Notes: a model not told the origin generated them from the sequence alone. A stretch of 64,000 nt of DNA from Sphingobacterium tabacisoli (GCF_017908035.1 NZ_JAEQMU010000001.1:2480001-2544000); one strand, 5' to 3'; shown: positions 34,003-43,065, counted from the stretch's first letter. Program-made: numbers and translations.

Positions 34003-34091
34003 ACAAAACCTTCAACAAGTATTTGCATAAACTACAATGAAAGTTAGCACCTACTATTTTTCTGACATTATGCACACATAGACAAAACATT

Positions 34092-34132
34092 AAAAAAAGC
34101 GGGAGAGCCATAGAAACTATGGCTCTCCCGCT
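34092..34132 (-). terminator. Strong terminator downstream of greA
   Basis: A perfect 16-bp stem AGCGGGAGAGCCATAG / CTATGGCTCTCCCGCT with a 3-base loop, followed by seven T on the minus strand. Confidence 0.92.
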
Positions 34133-34143
34133 GAAATTATAAA

Positions 34144-34177
34144 GTTATGAGAGCGGTTATGGCAATCCGCTCATAAC
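34144..34177 (-). other. Extra hairpin in the greA 3' region
   Basis: GTTATGA-(GA)-GCGG pairs with CCGC-TCATAAC. An alternative pairing GGTTATG/CATAACC excludes it. No T tract follows. It lies between the greA stop and the terminator and may be an RNA-stability element. Confidence 0.35.
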
Positions 34178-34189
34178 CTATCTTAAATA

Positions 34190-34663
34190 TTATCTAGAAA
34201 TATCTAATATCTCAAATTCAATTTCACCTGCTGGCACATTCACTTTAGCGACATCTCCAACAGACTTACCTAATAATCCTTGTGCTATAGGAGACTTAAC
34301 GGATATCTTACCGGCTTTCAAATCTGCTTCGGTCTCTGATACCAATTGGTATGTCATCTCAGCTCCATTTTTCTTGTTCTTTATCTTAACGATAGAAAGA
34401 GCCAATACTTTGGAAAGATCTAATTTAGACTCATCGATTAATCGTGCACTCGCCAACACATCTTCCAATTTGGCGATTTTCGCCTCATGTAAGCCCTGTG
34501 CCTCTTTTGCAGCGTCGTACTCGGCATTTTCTGACAAGTCGCCTTTGTCCCTAGCTTCTGCTATAGCATTGGCTATTTTAGTTCTTCCTTCAGTTTTCAG
34601 GTACTGTACTTCTTCTTTTAACTTCGCTAACCCTTCTTCTGTGTAATAAGTTACTTCCGCCAT
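34190..34663 (-). CDS. greA: Transcription elongation factor GreA
   Basis: A 157-residue RNA polymerase factor that stimulates transcript cleavage in backtracked complexes. The N-terminal coiled coil (about 1-75) begins VTYYTEEGLAKLKEEVQYLK and has the acidic tip DKGDLSENAEYDAAKEAQ. The C-terminal FKBP-like domain (about 80-157) has SPIAQGLLGKSVGDVAKV. All family features are present at normal length. It is bounded by terminators on both sides, so it is most likely monocistronic. Confidence 0.96.
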   Translation of the reverse strand: MAEVTYYTEEGLAKLKEEVQYLKTEGRTKIANAIAEARDKGDLSENAEYDAAKEAQGLHEAKIAKLEDVLASARLIDESKLDLSKVLALSIVKIKNKKNGAEMTYQLVSETEADLKAGKISVKSPIAQGLLGKSVGDVAKVNVPAGEIEFEILDISR

Positions 34664-34699
34664 AATTATTCAATTAACTTAAATAGTAAATACTAGATT

Positions 34700-34754
34700 C
34701 TTAATAAAAAAGAAACAAGACCACTCTTTCCTCATTTGAAAGAGTGGTCTTGTT
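34700..34754 (-). terminator. Terminator of the response-regulator operon
   Basis: A perfect 17-bp stem AACAAGACCACTCTTTC / GAAAGAGTGGTCTTGTT with a 7-base loop, followed on the minus strand by TTTCTTTTTTATT. Confidence 0.93.
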
Positions 34755-34804
34755 CGATATTGACGAAGATAATTAAAACGTTTTAATTATCCAAATTCAT
34801 CAGA

Positions 34805-35500
34805 TTATTCTTCATCGACAAACTTATACCCTAAACCTCTGACAGTCTGCAGATAAGTTGGTTTATCGGGATTATTCTCGATTTTTTTACGCAAACGGAC
34901 AACATGCATATCCAAGGTTCTCGTATTGACATTGGAGCTATACCCCCAGACAACTTCCATTAGCTCCTCCCGGGTAATCTCTCGTCCCATATTCTGTAGA
35001 AAATGCAAGAGAATACGGTTCTCCAGGATTGTCAATTCAATCTTTTTGCCATCTCTAACCAAAGAATGGATCTGTGGATGATGTTCGGTATTTCCAAAAA
35101 CATGCACATCCTTATTATTACTTTTAGGAACAAAGAAACGCACCTTATTCTCGATCATGGCCACCAGTACATCCATATTGAAAGGCTTGGTGATATAGTC
35201 CGTGATGCCATAGCTGTAGGCGTCTATTTTGTCTACATCCTGGGATTTGGCCGTCATCATAATGATGATATTTTCAAATCCTTCTTTGCGTACTGCCTGA
35301 CAGACTTCAATACCTTCTTTGCCAGGAAGCATCCAATCCAACAATACGATATCTGGTTGAAGCTCTAAGATTAACTGTTCTGCCTCCAATCCATTTCCTA
35401 CCTGGATGACCTTATAATTCTCTGTTTGTAAACGATGACTTACTAAAAAACGTAAGTTTTCATCATCTTCTACAACAGCAACCGTAATATCTTTTTCCAT
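34805..35500 (-). CDS. OmpR-family response regulator, partner of the adjacent kinase
   Basis: A 231-residue regulator. The receiver (about 5-120) has E11/D12/D13, phosphoacceptor D55 in IVLLDWMLPG, T83 and K105 in DYITKPF. The C-terminal winged helix (about 130-231) has the recognition-helix region NVNTRTLDMHVVRLRKKIEN and VRGLGYKF. It starts 3 bp after the kinase gene ends and is the last gene of a three-gene operon with an S9-like lipoprotein and the kinase. A strong terminator follows. Confidence 0.93.
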   Translation of the reverse strand: MEKDITVAVVEDDENLRFLVSHRLQTENYKVIQVGNGLEAEQLILELQPDIVLLDWMLPGKEGIEVCQAVRKEGFENIIIMMTAKSQDVDKIDAYSYGITDYITKPFNMDVLVAMIENKVRFFVPKSNNKDVHVFGNTEHHPQIHSLVRDGKKIELTILENRILLHFLQNMGREITREELMEVVWGYSSNVNTRTLDMHVVRLRKKIENNPDKPTYLQTVRGLGYKFVDEE

Positions 35501-35503
35501 AAT

Positions 35504-37177
35504 TTATGTTTTTTTAACTTCTACAGGAAAACTAAGTGTAAAAACCGTACCAACATTCATTTGGCTGTCCACTTTTATATCTCCCCCCATAAACGCTGTA
35601 ATCTCTTTACAAAAGGCCAATCCCAAACCAATACTTCCTTGCTGGTTAAATTGGTTCTTGACGCGGTAAAACTTTTTAAAAATACTATTAAATTCTTTCT
35701 TATCTATACCAATCCCACGATCTTTGAATAAAATAACAAAATTCTTTTTGTTTTGTTGCACTTTGATGTCCAAAACCTTTCGATCGGGAGCTGAATACTT
35801 GTAGGCATTATCGATTAGATTTTGAAAAACACTTGTCAACAGAACAGGATCTGCATACATTTCATTTTTCACATCAATACTATAATTCAACTGCAAATCG
35901 GGATATTTGATGTGTGTCGCATCAAATATATGCTGACAGAACTCATTCAACTCGATATACTCGCCATTAAACTTAATGGATTTATTCTCAATCTGCGCAA
36001 AGGACAATAACTTATTCATTAAAGCATTCAGCTTATCGGCTTCCTGATCGAGAATCCGCCCATACATATTCCGCTCTGTATCGGATAGCTTGTCGGCACT
36101 CTTGATATTATTACCCGCTATCTTGATGACACTGACCGGTGTCTTGAACTCATGGGTCAGATTATTAATAAAATCGTATTGCAACTGATACAAACGGCTA
36201 TTGATCATTACATTCCGATAGACCAAGTAGCCTACCATCAAAAGAATAAAATAAATCAACGAAAGCCCTAGTACCACCGGGAAGAAACGTCTATTAACAT
36301 CATGCTGAATGAACTCTCTAGAGGCTTCGAACTGTAACTTATAATCGGACAATGCGCCAGGCAGGGCCAGTTCCGTACTCAAATAAGCGGCGTTCTTGAC
36401 AACATACTGATCAACTACCGGCTTGATAACAATATCCTCATAGAGATTGGGATACTTGTTCAGGATAGCCATCTTACGTGGTTCTATCGTAAAGACAAAC
36501 AGATCCTGCTCATAATCGCTCTTTGGCAAGTCCTCAAAACGCATCATGGACTTGTAAGCCATGATATCAGACATTCTCGGAATATTTAAATAAGAGATCT
36601 TACCGGGTTGCAAGGTGTAGAATACTTTATAAATATCATTATCAGTCAACTTCGTAGAATCGGAAACCCTATCTAAAAAACCGGCCAACTTGAGCATCAT
36701 GTTATTAAAATCCTCGGCATAGTTCTTATAGTCATCCGAACTCTGGTGTACACCAATAAATCGATTCTTAGGATCTAGCTTAAAATTATAGGAATTGCGC
36801 GACGATATACCTAAATTATTAAAACGTACACCTTTCCCCAATGTGTCTCTATTGGTAAATACAACATCGAAAAAGTTTACATTATCCACAAAAGGATATC
36901 TACGAAGTACGGTATTAGAAAATTCAGCAGCCTGAGTGGAATCAATATAGCCCTGATAATAGCTTATTTCGGGCACCTTCTTGGTGAAGAATTCATTAAA
37001 TGGCTTTATAAATTCATCGAAGACCTCCACTTTTTTATTATTGAACTCGGTCTCCACGAAATTAGTGGTCATCTTCCGCGCAAAAAAAGCTGACGTCACG
37101 AACAGCACAGTGACCAAGACCAAAAATGTGATTAAAAGGCCAAAATTCTTTCGATATTGTAAACCAAAGTTTGCCAT
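35504..37177 (-). CDS. Sensor histidine kinase with large extracytoplasmic domain
   Basis: A 557-residue membrane kinase. TM1 is at about residues 11-33. A roughly 265-residue extracytoplasmic domain without recognised fold follows, then TM2 (about 299-320), with no HAMP domain. The HisKA domain carries H342 in NLTHEFKTPVSV. The HATPase domain has the N box SVFQNLIDNAYKYS, the G1 motif FKDRGIGID and the G2 motif GSIGLGLAFCKEI. It sits between a lipoprotein gene (3 bp upstream) and its regulator (3 bp downstream). The tight packing suggests the lipoprotein contributes to sensing. The ligand is unknown. Confidence 0.93.
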   Translation of the reverse strand: MANFGLQYRKNFGLLITFLVLVTVLFVTSAFFARKMTTNFVETEFNNKKVEVFDEFIKPFNEFFTKKVPEISYYQGYIDSTQAAEFSNTVLRRYPFVDNVNFFDVVFTNRDTLGKGVRFNNLGISSRNSYNFKLDPKNRFIGVHQSSDDYKNYAEDFNNMMLKLAGFLDRVSDSTKLTDNDIYKVFYTLQPGKISYLNIPRMSDIMAYKSMMRFEDLPKSDYEQDLFVFTIEPRKMAILNKYPNLYEDIVIKPVVDQYVVKNAAYLSTELALPGALSDYKLQFEASREFIQHDVNRRFFPVVLGLSLIYFILLMVGYLVYRNVMINSRLYQLQYDFINNLTHEFKTPVSVIKIAGNNIKSADKLSDTERNMYGRILDQEADKLNALMNKLLSFAQIENKSIKFNGEYIELNEFCQHIFDATHIKYPDLQLNYSIDVKNEMYADPVLLTSVFQNLIDNAYKYSAPDRKVLDIKVQQNKKNFVILFKDRGIGIDKKEFNSIFKKFYRVKNQFNQQGSIGLGLAFCKEITAFMGGDIKVDSQMNVGTVFTLSFPVEVKKT

Positions 37178-37180
37178 TTG

Positions 37181-39061
37181 CTACAGCTGTTCTTTTAGGA
37201 ACTGTTCAATCATCTGGTAATATTCAATTACATTCTCATCCTTCTTGAACCGACGGCCTTCCTCCTCTTTATATACATACCGCACAGGAACATTATTGTT
37301 TTTCAATTTCTGCACAAACTGATTGACATCGGTCAGGCTATTGAAACGATCTCTTCCCCCGTGGAACATCAAAATTGGCATCCTCACCTTTTCTGCATGG
37401 AACAAAGGTGATGTTGCCTTAAATAGCTCATACTCTTTCGTGGGATCTCCAATAATATTATAGTAGAGCTGCAGATAAGGCTGATAATAAGGCGGTATCT
37501 CTTTCAAATAGGTAAACAGATTGGTATAACCTGACGCCGAAATAGCACACTTATAGAGCGTAGGATTAAAACAAGCGGCATATAATGCGGAGTACCCGCC
37601 AAAACCGGTACCCATTATCGCTATTTTATTCTTATCCGCTATTCCCTGATGGATCAGCCAAGCCACCCCATCACTAATATCATTTTGGATCTCACCACCC
37701 CATTGCTTAAAACCTGCAGTATAGAATTCCTTACCATAGCCTACAGATCCTCTATAGTTCACTTGGAAAACCGCATACCCACGATTGGCTAAAAACTGTA
37801 CTTCGGAATTAAACCCCCACACATCTCTCCTATTCGGACCATCATGAATCAGAACCACGACCGGATAAGAATCCTTCTTTACCAGCGGATAGGTCAAGTA
37901 ACCTTTGATAGTCCTACCATCCCTAGAGTCAAAACTGACCTCCTCCATTGGCGCAAGGCGCTTACCGCTAAGTGCAGGATTCATAATAGAGAGCTCGACA
38001 ATCTTATCTTTCTTTTTGGAATAGTAATAAATCCCACCAGGATCTACGTCTGTATAGGTCTTAAATAGCACAGTATTAAATGTACTATCCATATCAAATA
38101 TATCAATGTTATAACCATCAAACTTGTTGGTTATTTTTGAATATATCTTTTTGAAATCTTTATTAAGAATGCGGGTTTCCTTTTTGTTCAACATTCCAGT
38201 GGTATAAATCATTTCCTCCCTGGAAAACGAATACCCCTCTCTATTCATATCGACGTGTTTGTCTTCCGCAATTACCTCTTCCTTTCCGGTACGTAGATTT
38301 AGCTTCACAACAGCAAGCTTGTCTCTTCCGACATTGGACATTGCAAATACAGCCCCATGTTCGCCCTTGACGGGTCCAAGAGGAAGTATCGTCGTCGCAA
38401 AATCAGCCTCTACGACTTTATGATAGGGATCGCCTTCTTGTTCACGATAGAGCAGTTGGTCTTCAACACTATCACTCGTCAGCGCCAACCTAACTTTACC
38501 ATCTGTAGACGCATACCATGAACTAATATTTCCAGGGTTCTGCTCTACCAATCTCGGCCCGGAACCATCTAAGGGAACACGGTATAGATCAAACACGGAA
38601 GAATCCCGAATATTCATTTCAGCCAGAAGGGCACCGTCTTTAGACCGCAGTGGATTCAACCAGCTTAATGCATGTTTTGCCGGTGCAAATAAAGGGCGGG
38701 CGACTTCATGGTGAATATCAATGGTAAAAATGCGTAAACTGTCTTCATGGGACTGGGTATTGGAAAAAACAAGACTATCGTTACCTATCCAAAAAAAATA
38801 TTGGACATTCATATTGTCCTGGTAGGTCAATTGCTTCGAGGAATCGGGTTCCTCTAAATCCAACACAAAAATATTACGGCAATGGTCTTCTAATCCTAGG
38901 TAGGCAATGTGTCTGCCATCCGGTGATACTCTAAAATTAAAACGATCCGGTTTACTGAAAAAATCTTGAACCGGGATATACTCCACCTTTCCATTGCCAT
39001 TACAACCCACTAAAACAGTGGTAACAAAAAGAAAACTAAAGACTATTATTAAAAATCTCAT
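37181..39061 (-). CDS. S9-family (prolyl oligopeptidase-like) lipoprotein, probably catalytically dead
   Basis: A 626-residue predicted lipoprotein with lipobox VLVGC (Cys20). An N-terminal beta-propeller region (about 30-365; SPDGRHIAYLG) is followed by an alpha/beta-hydrolase peptidase S9 domain (about 370-626). The nucleophile motif GxSxGG reads GTGFGG, so Ser is Gly at 486. The catalytic-His region, normally EGHGF, reads EGRRF, so His is Arg at 603. Asp571 (HGGRDRFN) is kept. The fold is otherwise well preserved (VLIHDGPNRRDVWG, YRGSVGYGKEF). It is likely a pseudo-enzyme binding peptides, cotranscribed with a sensor kinase and regulator. Confidence 0.85.
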   Translation of the reverse strand: MRFLIIVFSFLFVTTVLVGCNGNGKVEYIPVQDFFSKPDRFNFRVSPDGRHIAYLGLEDHCRNIFVLDLEEPDSSKQLTYQDNMNVQYFFWIGNDSLVFSNTQSHEDSLRIFTIDIHHEVARPLFAPAKHALSWLNPLRSKDGALLAEMNIRDSSVFDLYRVPLDGSGPRLVEQNPGNISSWYASTDGKVRLALTSDSVEDQLLYREQEGDPYHKVVEADFATTILPLGPVKGEHGAVFAMSNVGRDKLAVVKLNLRTGKEEVIAEDKHVDMNREGYSFSREEMIYTTGMLNKKETRILNKDFKKIYSKITNKFDGYNIDIFDMDSTFNTVLFKTYTDVDPGGIYYYSKKKDKIVELSIMNPALSGKRLAPMEEVSFDSRDGRTIKGYLTYPLVKKDSYPVVVLIHDGPNRRDVWGFNSEVQFLANRGYAVFQVNYRGSVGYGKEFYTAGFKQWGGEIQNDISDGVAWLIHQGIADKNKIAIMGTGFGGYSALYAACFNPTLYKCAISASGYTNLFTYLKEIPPYYQPYLQLYYNIIGDPTKEYELFKATSPLFHAEKVRMPILMFHGGRDRFNSLTDVNQFVQKLKNNNVPVRYVYKEEEGRRFKKDENVIEYYQMIEQFLKEQL

Positions 39062-39153
39062 CCAACTATTTCTCGTTCTCTCAAATATTATAATTTTCCT
39101 AGACTAAACCTATATTGCAACTTTTTTTTTACAGGTTGGAAAATTACATTTCG

Positions 39154-39161
39154 TACATTTG
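39154..39161 (+). promoter_or_regulatory. -7 element TACATTTG immediately before the DUF4286 gene
   Basis: Perfect TANNTTTG ending 4 bases before the preferred ATG (39166). Transcription would therefore start at or next to the A of the start codon, giving a leaderless mRNA. A TTG lies 15 bases upstream, slightly short spacing. Confidence 0.5.
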
Positions 39162-39165
39162 CAAC

Positions 39166-39450
39166 ATGTATCTATACAATATTTCCATTATAATCGAAGA
39201 GAGTCAACATCAGGTGCTTCTACTTTGGATCCAACAATCTTGGGCACCAGCTCTACCAGCAGAAGTCAAACTTCTAAAAATGCTGAACTCTCCACACGAA
39301 GGACACACCTACTGTGTTCAATTAATCGCTAGTGATGAAAACGACATCCAACAGTTTCAATCGGAGCATTTGCTTTCATTACAAAACCACATCACACAGC
39401 ACCACAACGAAAAAGCATTTATCTTCGATAGTGTAATGCAATATCTATAA
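39166..39450 (+). CDS. DUF4286-family protein
   Basis: A small cytoplasmic protein of 94 residues starting MYLYNISIIIEESQHQVLLL. It matches DUF4286, a Bacteroidota family of unknown function with a ferredoxin-like alpha/beta pattern. The middle reads LLKMLNSPHEGHTYCVQLIA. The frame is open upstream to 39115, but that segment contains the promoter, so ATG 39166 is preferred. It is divergent from the S9-like gene and convergent with the next gene. Confidence 0.75.
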   Translation: MYLYNISIIIEESQHQVLLLWIQQSWAPALPAEVKLLKMLNSPHEGHTYCVQLIASDENDIQQFQSEHLLSLQNHITQHHNEKAFIFDSVMQYL

Positions 39451-39482
39451 ATAAGTAACGGATAAATAATAAGGTCGCCTCA

Positions 39483-39755
39483 CTACGAGTGATGCGATAA
39501 GAGAGTTTGTTTTGGGGATTTTGTGCGATATTTTTTATACCATAAAATCCCTATACCTGCTCCGATCAAGAAAGGTGCTCCTAATAAAAAAAGTATCCCA
39601 TTATTCAAGCCCTTACCTTGGGTGTTTCCATGTTGTGTACTATTCTCAGCATTCAGCGAGCACATAGCACATTGTGACACTACTACTGTTGGCTTGATAA
39701 AAACCATCCCTAGCAATAGCATTCCAGAAATAAGTATATAGCGAACTGCTTTCAT
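39483..39755 (-). CDS. Small membrane protein with CxxC motif
   Basis: A 90-residue protein of unknown function. It has an N-terminal hydrophobic segment (about 5-25), then the cysteine motif QCAMCSLNAE (CxxC), a polar stretch with N/G/Q, and a second hydrophobic helix (about 53-72) followed by a basic tail. Similar short QCAMC proteins are common in Bacteroidota. The two cysteines could bind metal or form a disulfide outside the membrane. No partner genes are adjacent. Confidence 0.65.
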   Translation of the reverse strand: MKAVRYILISGMLLLGMVFIKPTVVVSQCAMCSLNAENSTQHGNTQGKGLNNGILFLLGAPFLIGAGIGILWYKKYRTKSPKQTLLSHHS

Positions 39756-39797
39756 TTCACAAAGTTAAAGAATTAAGACGGATATATCCTAATTAAA

Positions 39798-40496
39798 CTA
39801 CTTCCGTAATAGTGCGTTAAATTTTTCCCAGAAACCGTCCTCTGGTACGGATGCTTCGATACACATCGCCTCCTCGGTCACGGGGTGTTTAAAAGCCAAA
39901 GATCGGGAATGTAAGCAAATTGTACGGCGTGTAGATCCTCTCGGGTAACCGTACTTATTATCCCCAACAATAGGACAGCCCATATAGGCAAGCTGACATC
40001 TTATCTGGTGCGTACGCCCTGTAAGCGGGTTTATCTTTAATAAATAAAATCCATCCAACTGCCCCAATACCTCATAATCCAATTCAGCGTAACTCCCATT
40101 CTTGACTTCCCTATCATATGCTTTGGTTATCATCTTCTTGCGGTCCCTCAAGAGCCAGTTGGTCAACTTACCTCTCAGTGCCGGCGGTCGTTCTTTGACT
40201 ACAGCAAGGTAGGTCTTCTCTACTGCTCTATCATGAAACAATCTATTCATGCGATCCAATCCCTTACTGGTCTTAGCCATCAGAATCATACCGCTAACTG
40301 GCCTATCTAGACGATGAATAACCCCAACGAAAGCGCGATTAGGTTTGTTATATTTCTTAGCAAGATATTCGGACAGCATTTCCTCCAGAGATTTATCTCC
40401 TGAAGGGTCTACCTGCACAATATCTCCACCACGCTTATTTATTGCAATCAGATGATTGTCTTCGTAGATAACATCGCTATCTGTAATCACTCCCAT
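39798..40496 (-). CDS. RluA-family pseudouridine synthase
   Basis: A 232-residue enzyme that isomerises uridine to pseudouridine in rRNA or tRNA. The catalytic motif HRLDRPVSGMIL contains the essential Asp, and the conserved GRTHQIRCQLAYMG and CLHSRSLAF segments follow. There is no S4 domain, so it is a short RluA/RluC-like catalytic core, common in Bacteroidota. The exact target uridine cannot be told from sequence. It lies 27 bp after the mlaD-like gene and is probably the last gene of that operon. Confidence 0.9.
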   Translation of the reverse strand: MGVITDSDVIYEDNHLIAINKRGGDIVQVDPSGDKSLEEMLSEYLAKKYNKPNRAFVGVIHRLDRPVSGMILMAKTSKGLDRMNRLFHDRAVEKTYLAVVKERPPALRGKLTNWLLRDRKKMITKAYDREVKNGSYAELDYEVLGQLDGFYLLKINPLTGRTHQIRCQLAYMGCPIVGDNKYGYPRGSTRRTICLHSRSLAFKHPVTEEAMCIEASVPEDGFWEKFNALLRK

Positions 40497-40523
40497 ATTA
40501 ATATGCTATCTTCAGCTTGAACG

Positions 40524-41519
40524 TTATTTTGAAACAGCGTCTTTCGACTCTTTCTCCGCTTCTTTTGCTTTTTTCTTAAAGTATCCACGTAATAGGAAAT
40601 TGCTCTGTAACGCTTCCATATTAACATCGAGTTTCTCTGTACTTGTGTTTAAGTTTTTGAGAATTTGTCGTATCTCGTTTGCGGCAGCAGCATCGTTTGT
40701 AAGCACACCTAGTGCATTATCCTTATCATTCAATCTTGCTGAAGTTTTGTTCAGGTTTTCCATCAGTGCATTTGCAGTCTGAGTTACCCCCTGTAATTGT
40801 GCTGCAGACTCTCTCAAGCTTGCAAACACCTCGGTATCTGTTGTCAAGTCGTGAATAAGTCCTTGGTTATTGTTCAACTTACCGGTCAGCGCAACCAAGT
40901 TATTAACCGCTTTATTGGCATCTGTCATGACGCTATTTAAAGAAACGACGGATGACTTCAGATTTGTAGCTATTGCATCGTCTGTTAATAGCGCACCGAT
41001 TGTCCCTTTTCCATCAACCATCTGTTGGGATAGTTTCGCAAAGTTCTGAGTGATAACAGTTAGATTTGCACCATTTTCCTGCAACAACCCTATCATCTGA
41101 TCCATTCCGCCACTGGCACCAGACTTGATCACATCACCATCTGCAATTTGTGGATTGGCAGCTGTACCACCGACCAAGCTAATAATCGCATTACCGATTA
41201 ATCCATCAGAACCTAATGTTGCTACCACATCTTTGCGAATGAATTGGCTGTCCTTCTCCTGTATACTCATTAGCACCCGGACATTTCCAACATCTTCGAA
41301 AGCAATTTCTTTGATAATTCCGACTTTCACCCCGGAAAACCAAACGTTGTTACCTACTTTCAATCCTTTTACGTCATGAAAATAAGTTTTCACGACAAGG
41401 TTCTTACTAAACTTATTCTGTTGCGTACCTAACACTAAAATACCTGCAACTAAAATCACTAGGCCTATTAGTGCAAAAAGTCCTACAATTAGTGATCGTT
41501 TATTTTCTGCTGCGCTCAT
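40524..41519 (-). CDS. MlaD-like MCE-domain protein
   Basis: A 331-residue protein with one N-terminal membrane anchor (about 10-30). A single MCE domain follows (about 40-118; TYFHDVKGLKVGNNVWFSGV), then a long helical C-terminal region (about 140-320) that probably forms a coiled tube. MCE proteins form hexameric rings that carry phospholipids between the inner and outer membranes. The C-terminus is lysine/glutamate-rich. Together with the ATPase and permease genes upstream it forms a minimal three-component Mla-like lipid transporter; no mlaA, mlaB or mlaC is nearby. Confidence 0.9.
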   Translation of the reverse strand: MSAAENKRSLIVGLFALIGLVILVAGILVLGTQQNKFSKNLVVKTYFHDVKGLKVGNNVWFSGVKVGIIKEIAFEDVGNVRVLMSIQEKDSQFIRKDVVATLGSDGLIGNAIISLVGGTAANPQIADGDVIKSGASGGMDQMIGLLQENGANLTVITQNFAKLSQQMVDGKGTIGALLTDDAIATNLKSSVVSLNSVMTDANKAVNNLVALTGKLNNNQGLIHDLTTDTEVFASLRESAAQLQGVTQTANALMENLNKTSARLNDKDNALGVLTNDAAAANEIRQILKNLNTSTEKLDVNMEALQSNFLLRGYFKKKAKEAEKESKDAVSK

Positions 41520-41529
41520 TCTTAATCTA

Positions 41530-42303
41530 TTATACTATAAAATTATAATCATAAAAAGGTTTTACCCGAGTATCATCTGTATCGAATATTTCCTCAAAGG
41601 TTCCCTGTCTTTCAAACTTACCATCCAACAACATGACCATCCTGTCTCCTACCATTTTGGCGCAGGCCAAATCGTGTGTGATAATAATAGAGGATGTTTT
41701 ATACCGCTCTTGGACTTCATTGATAAGGCCGTTGATATCTAAACATGTGATTGGATCTAACCCTGCTGTCGGCTCATCATATAACATGATATCTGGACGC
41801 AGTATCAGTGTTCGGGCGATACCGATACGCTTCTTCTGCCCTCCAGAGAGCTCCGAAGGCATCTGGTTCAATGCCTGCAAAAGACCAACACCGTCCAACA
41901 CATCCTCCACTTCGCGATTGATCTCTGCTCTTGTCAAATTTCTTTTGTTACGCACCAAAGGGAATTCAAGGTTTTCTCTTACCGTCATACTATCATACAA
42001 TGCGGAGTTCTGAAAAGAAAAGCCGATCCGTAACCGCAGTTGCATCAGTTCTTTTTCAGTCAGATCATTGACACGCTGTCCCAGAACAGTGATATCACCG
42101 GCATCTGGTTTTAACAGTCCCGATATCAGTTTAATAAGCACTGATTTTCCTGTACCAGACCTCCCTAAAACGACTAGGTTCTCCCCGTTGTATAATTTGA
42201 GATCGACATCCCGTAAGACATGCAGATTTCCAAAAGATTTACTGACATTATCCACGTGGATCACGCAGTCTTCATAGTTAATTACGTTTCCTACCTTTGC
42301 CAT
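41530..42303 (-). CDS. MlaF-like ABC ATPase
   Basis: A 257-residue ABC ATPase. It has Walker A LGRSGTGKSVLIKL, Q-loop SFQNSALYDSMTV, signature LSGGQKKRIGIARTL, Walker B IMLYDEPTAGLD and H-loop IITHDL. The sequence around the signature and the C-terminal extension fit the MlaF group that powers phospholipid transport with MlaE and MlaD. It starts 3 bp after mlaE-like and ends 10 bp before mlaD-like, one operon. Confidence 0.92.
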   Translation of the reverse strand: MAKVGNVINYEDCVIHVDNVSKSFGNLHVLRDVDLKLYNGENLVVLGRSGTGKSVLIKLISGLLKPDAGDITVLGQRVNDLTEKELMQLRLRIGFSFQNSALYDSMTVRENLEFPLVRNKRNLTRAEINREVEDVLDGVGLLQALNQMPSELSGGQKKRIGIARTLILRPDIMLYDEPTAGLDPITCLDINGLINEVQERYKTSSIIITHDLACAKMVGDRMVMLLDGKFERQGTFEEIFDTDDTRVKPFYDYNFIV

Positions 42304-42306
42304 CTT

Positions 42307-43065
42307 TTAAGAAATTAAAGATAATACCTGAACTATAAGCAACTCTTCAATGAATACTGTAAACATAGAGGCCACTACCGCACTATTGGCAGCCTTCCCT
42401 ACCCCTTCGGTTCCTTTAGATGAATAATACCCTACGTAACAGCTTGCAAACCCTATGGTAAATCCAAATACAACAGCACGTAATGTCATTGCAAATATGT
42501 CTACGAAGCCAATTTTATCAAATACTTGTGTAAAGAAACTCAACAAACTTAACTGATCACTCCCGATAATACTTAAATATCCTCCAAACAAACCTATGCC
42601 TGCGATATAAAAACATAGAATAGGAATCATAATTGTAGTCGCAACAATACGGCTGACAACTAAAAACTTGAACGGATTGGTACCCGAAACTTCCATGGCA
42701 TCGATTTGCTCCGTAACATTCATAGAACTCAGTTCAGCTCCAATTTGTGACCCAACTTTTCCAGATGCAATTAAAGCGGTAACCAATGGTGCCAGTGCAC
42801 GAACTATAGCAATGGAAATCAATGCTGGCAACCAAGAAGTGGCACCAAAATCTTCTAGTGAAGGTCTGGACTGCTTGGTAAAAACAAACCCTACGATAAA
42901 TCCGGTCAACCCAATAAGAGGAAAAGACTTCCAACCTATTTCGTAACACTGCCGAACAATCTCCTTAAATTCATACGGTGGACTCACTGCCTCGCGCAGT
43001 ACCCGCATCAAAAAGCGATGTAACCGAGCAAACTCGAGGAGCAGATTATTAAATTTCCTTCCCAT
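42307..43065 (-). CDS. MlaE-like ABC permease
   Basis: A 252-residue inner-membrane permease of the MlaE/YrbE family with about five to six hydrophobic helices. The conserved PLVTALIASGKVGSQIGAELSSM and EQIDAMEVSGTNPFKFLV segments contain the coupling helix that contacts the ATPase. It is first gene of the mlaEFD-like operon with rluA-like last. The TACCTTTG element at 43127-43120 lies about 55 bp upstream. Confidence 0.92.
   Translation of the reverse strand: MGRKFNNLLLEFARLHRFLMRVLREAVSPPYEFKEIVRQCYEIGWKSFPLIGLTGFIVGFVFTKQSRPSLEDFGATSWLPALISIAIVRALAPLVTALIASGKVGSQIGAELSSMNVTEQIDAMEVSGTNPFKFLVVSRIVATTIMIPILCFYIAGIGLFGGYLSIIGSDQLSLLSFFTQVFDKIGFVDIFAMTLRAVVFGFTIGFASCYVGYYSSKGTEGVGKAANSAVVASMFTVFIEELLIVQVLSLIS

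Noticed and set aside
37181..39061. Sequencing error explaining the missing catalytic residues of the S9-like protein
   Set aside because: Two separate codons differ (AGT-type Ser to GGT and CAC/CAT-type His to CGT), with the frame intact over the full length.
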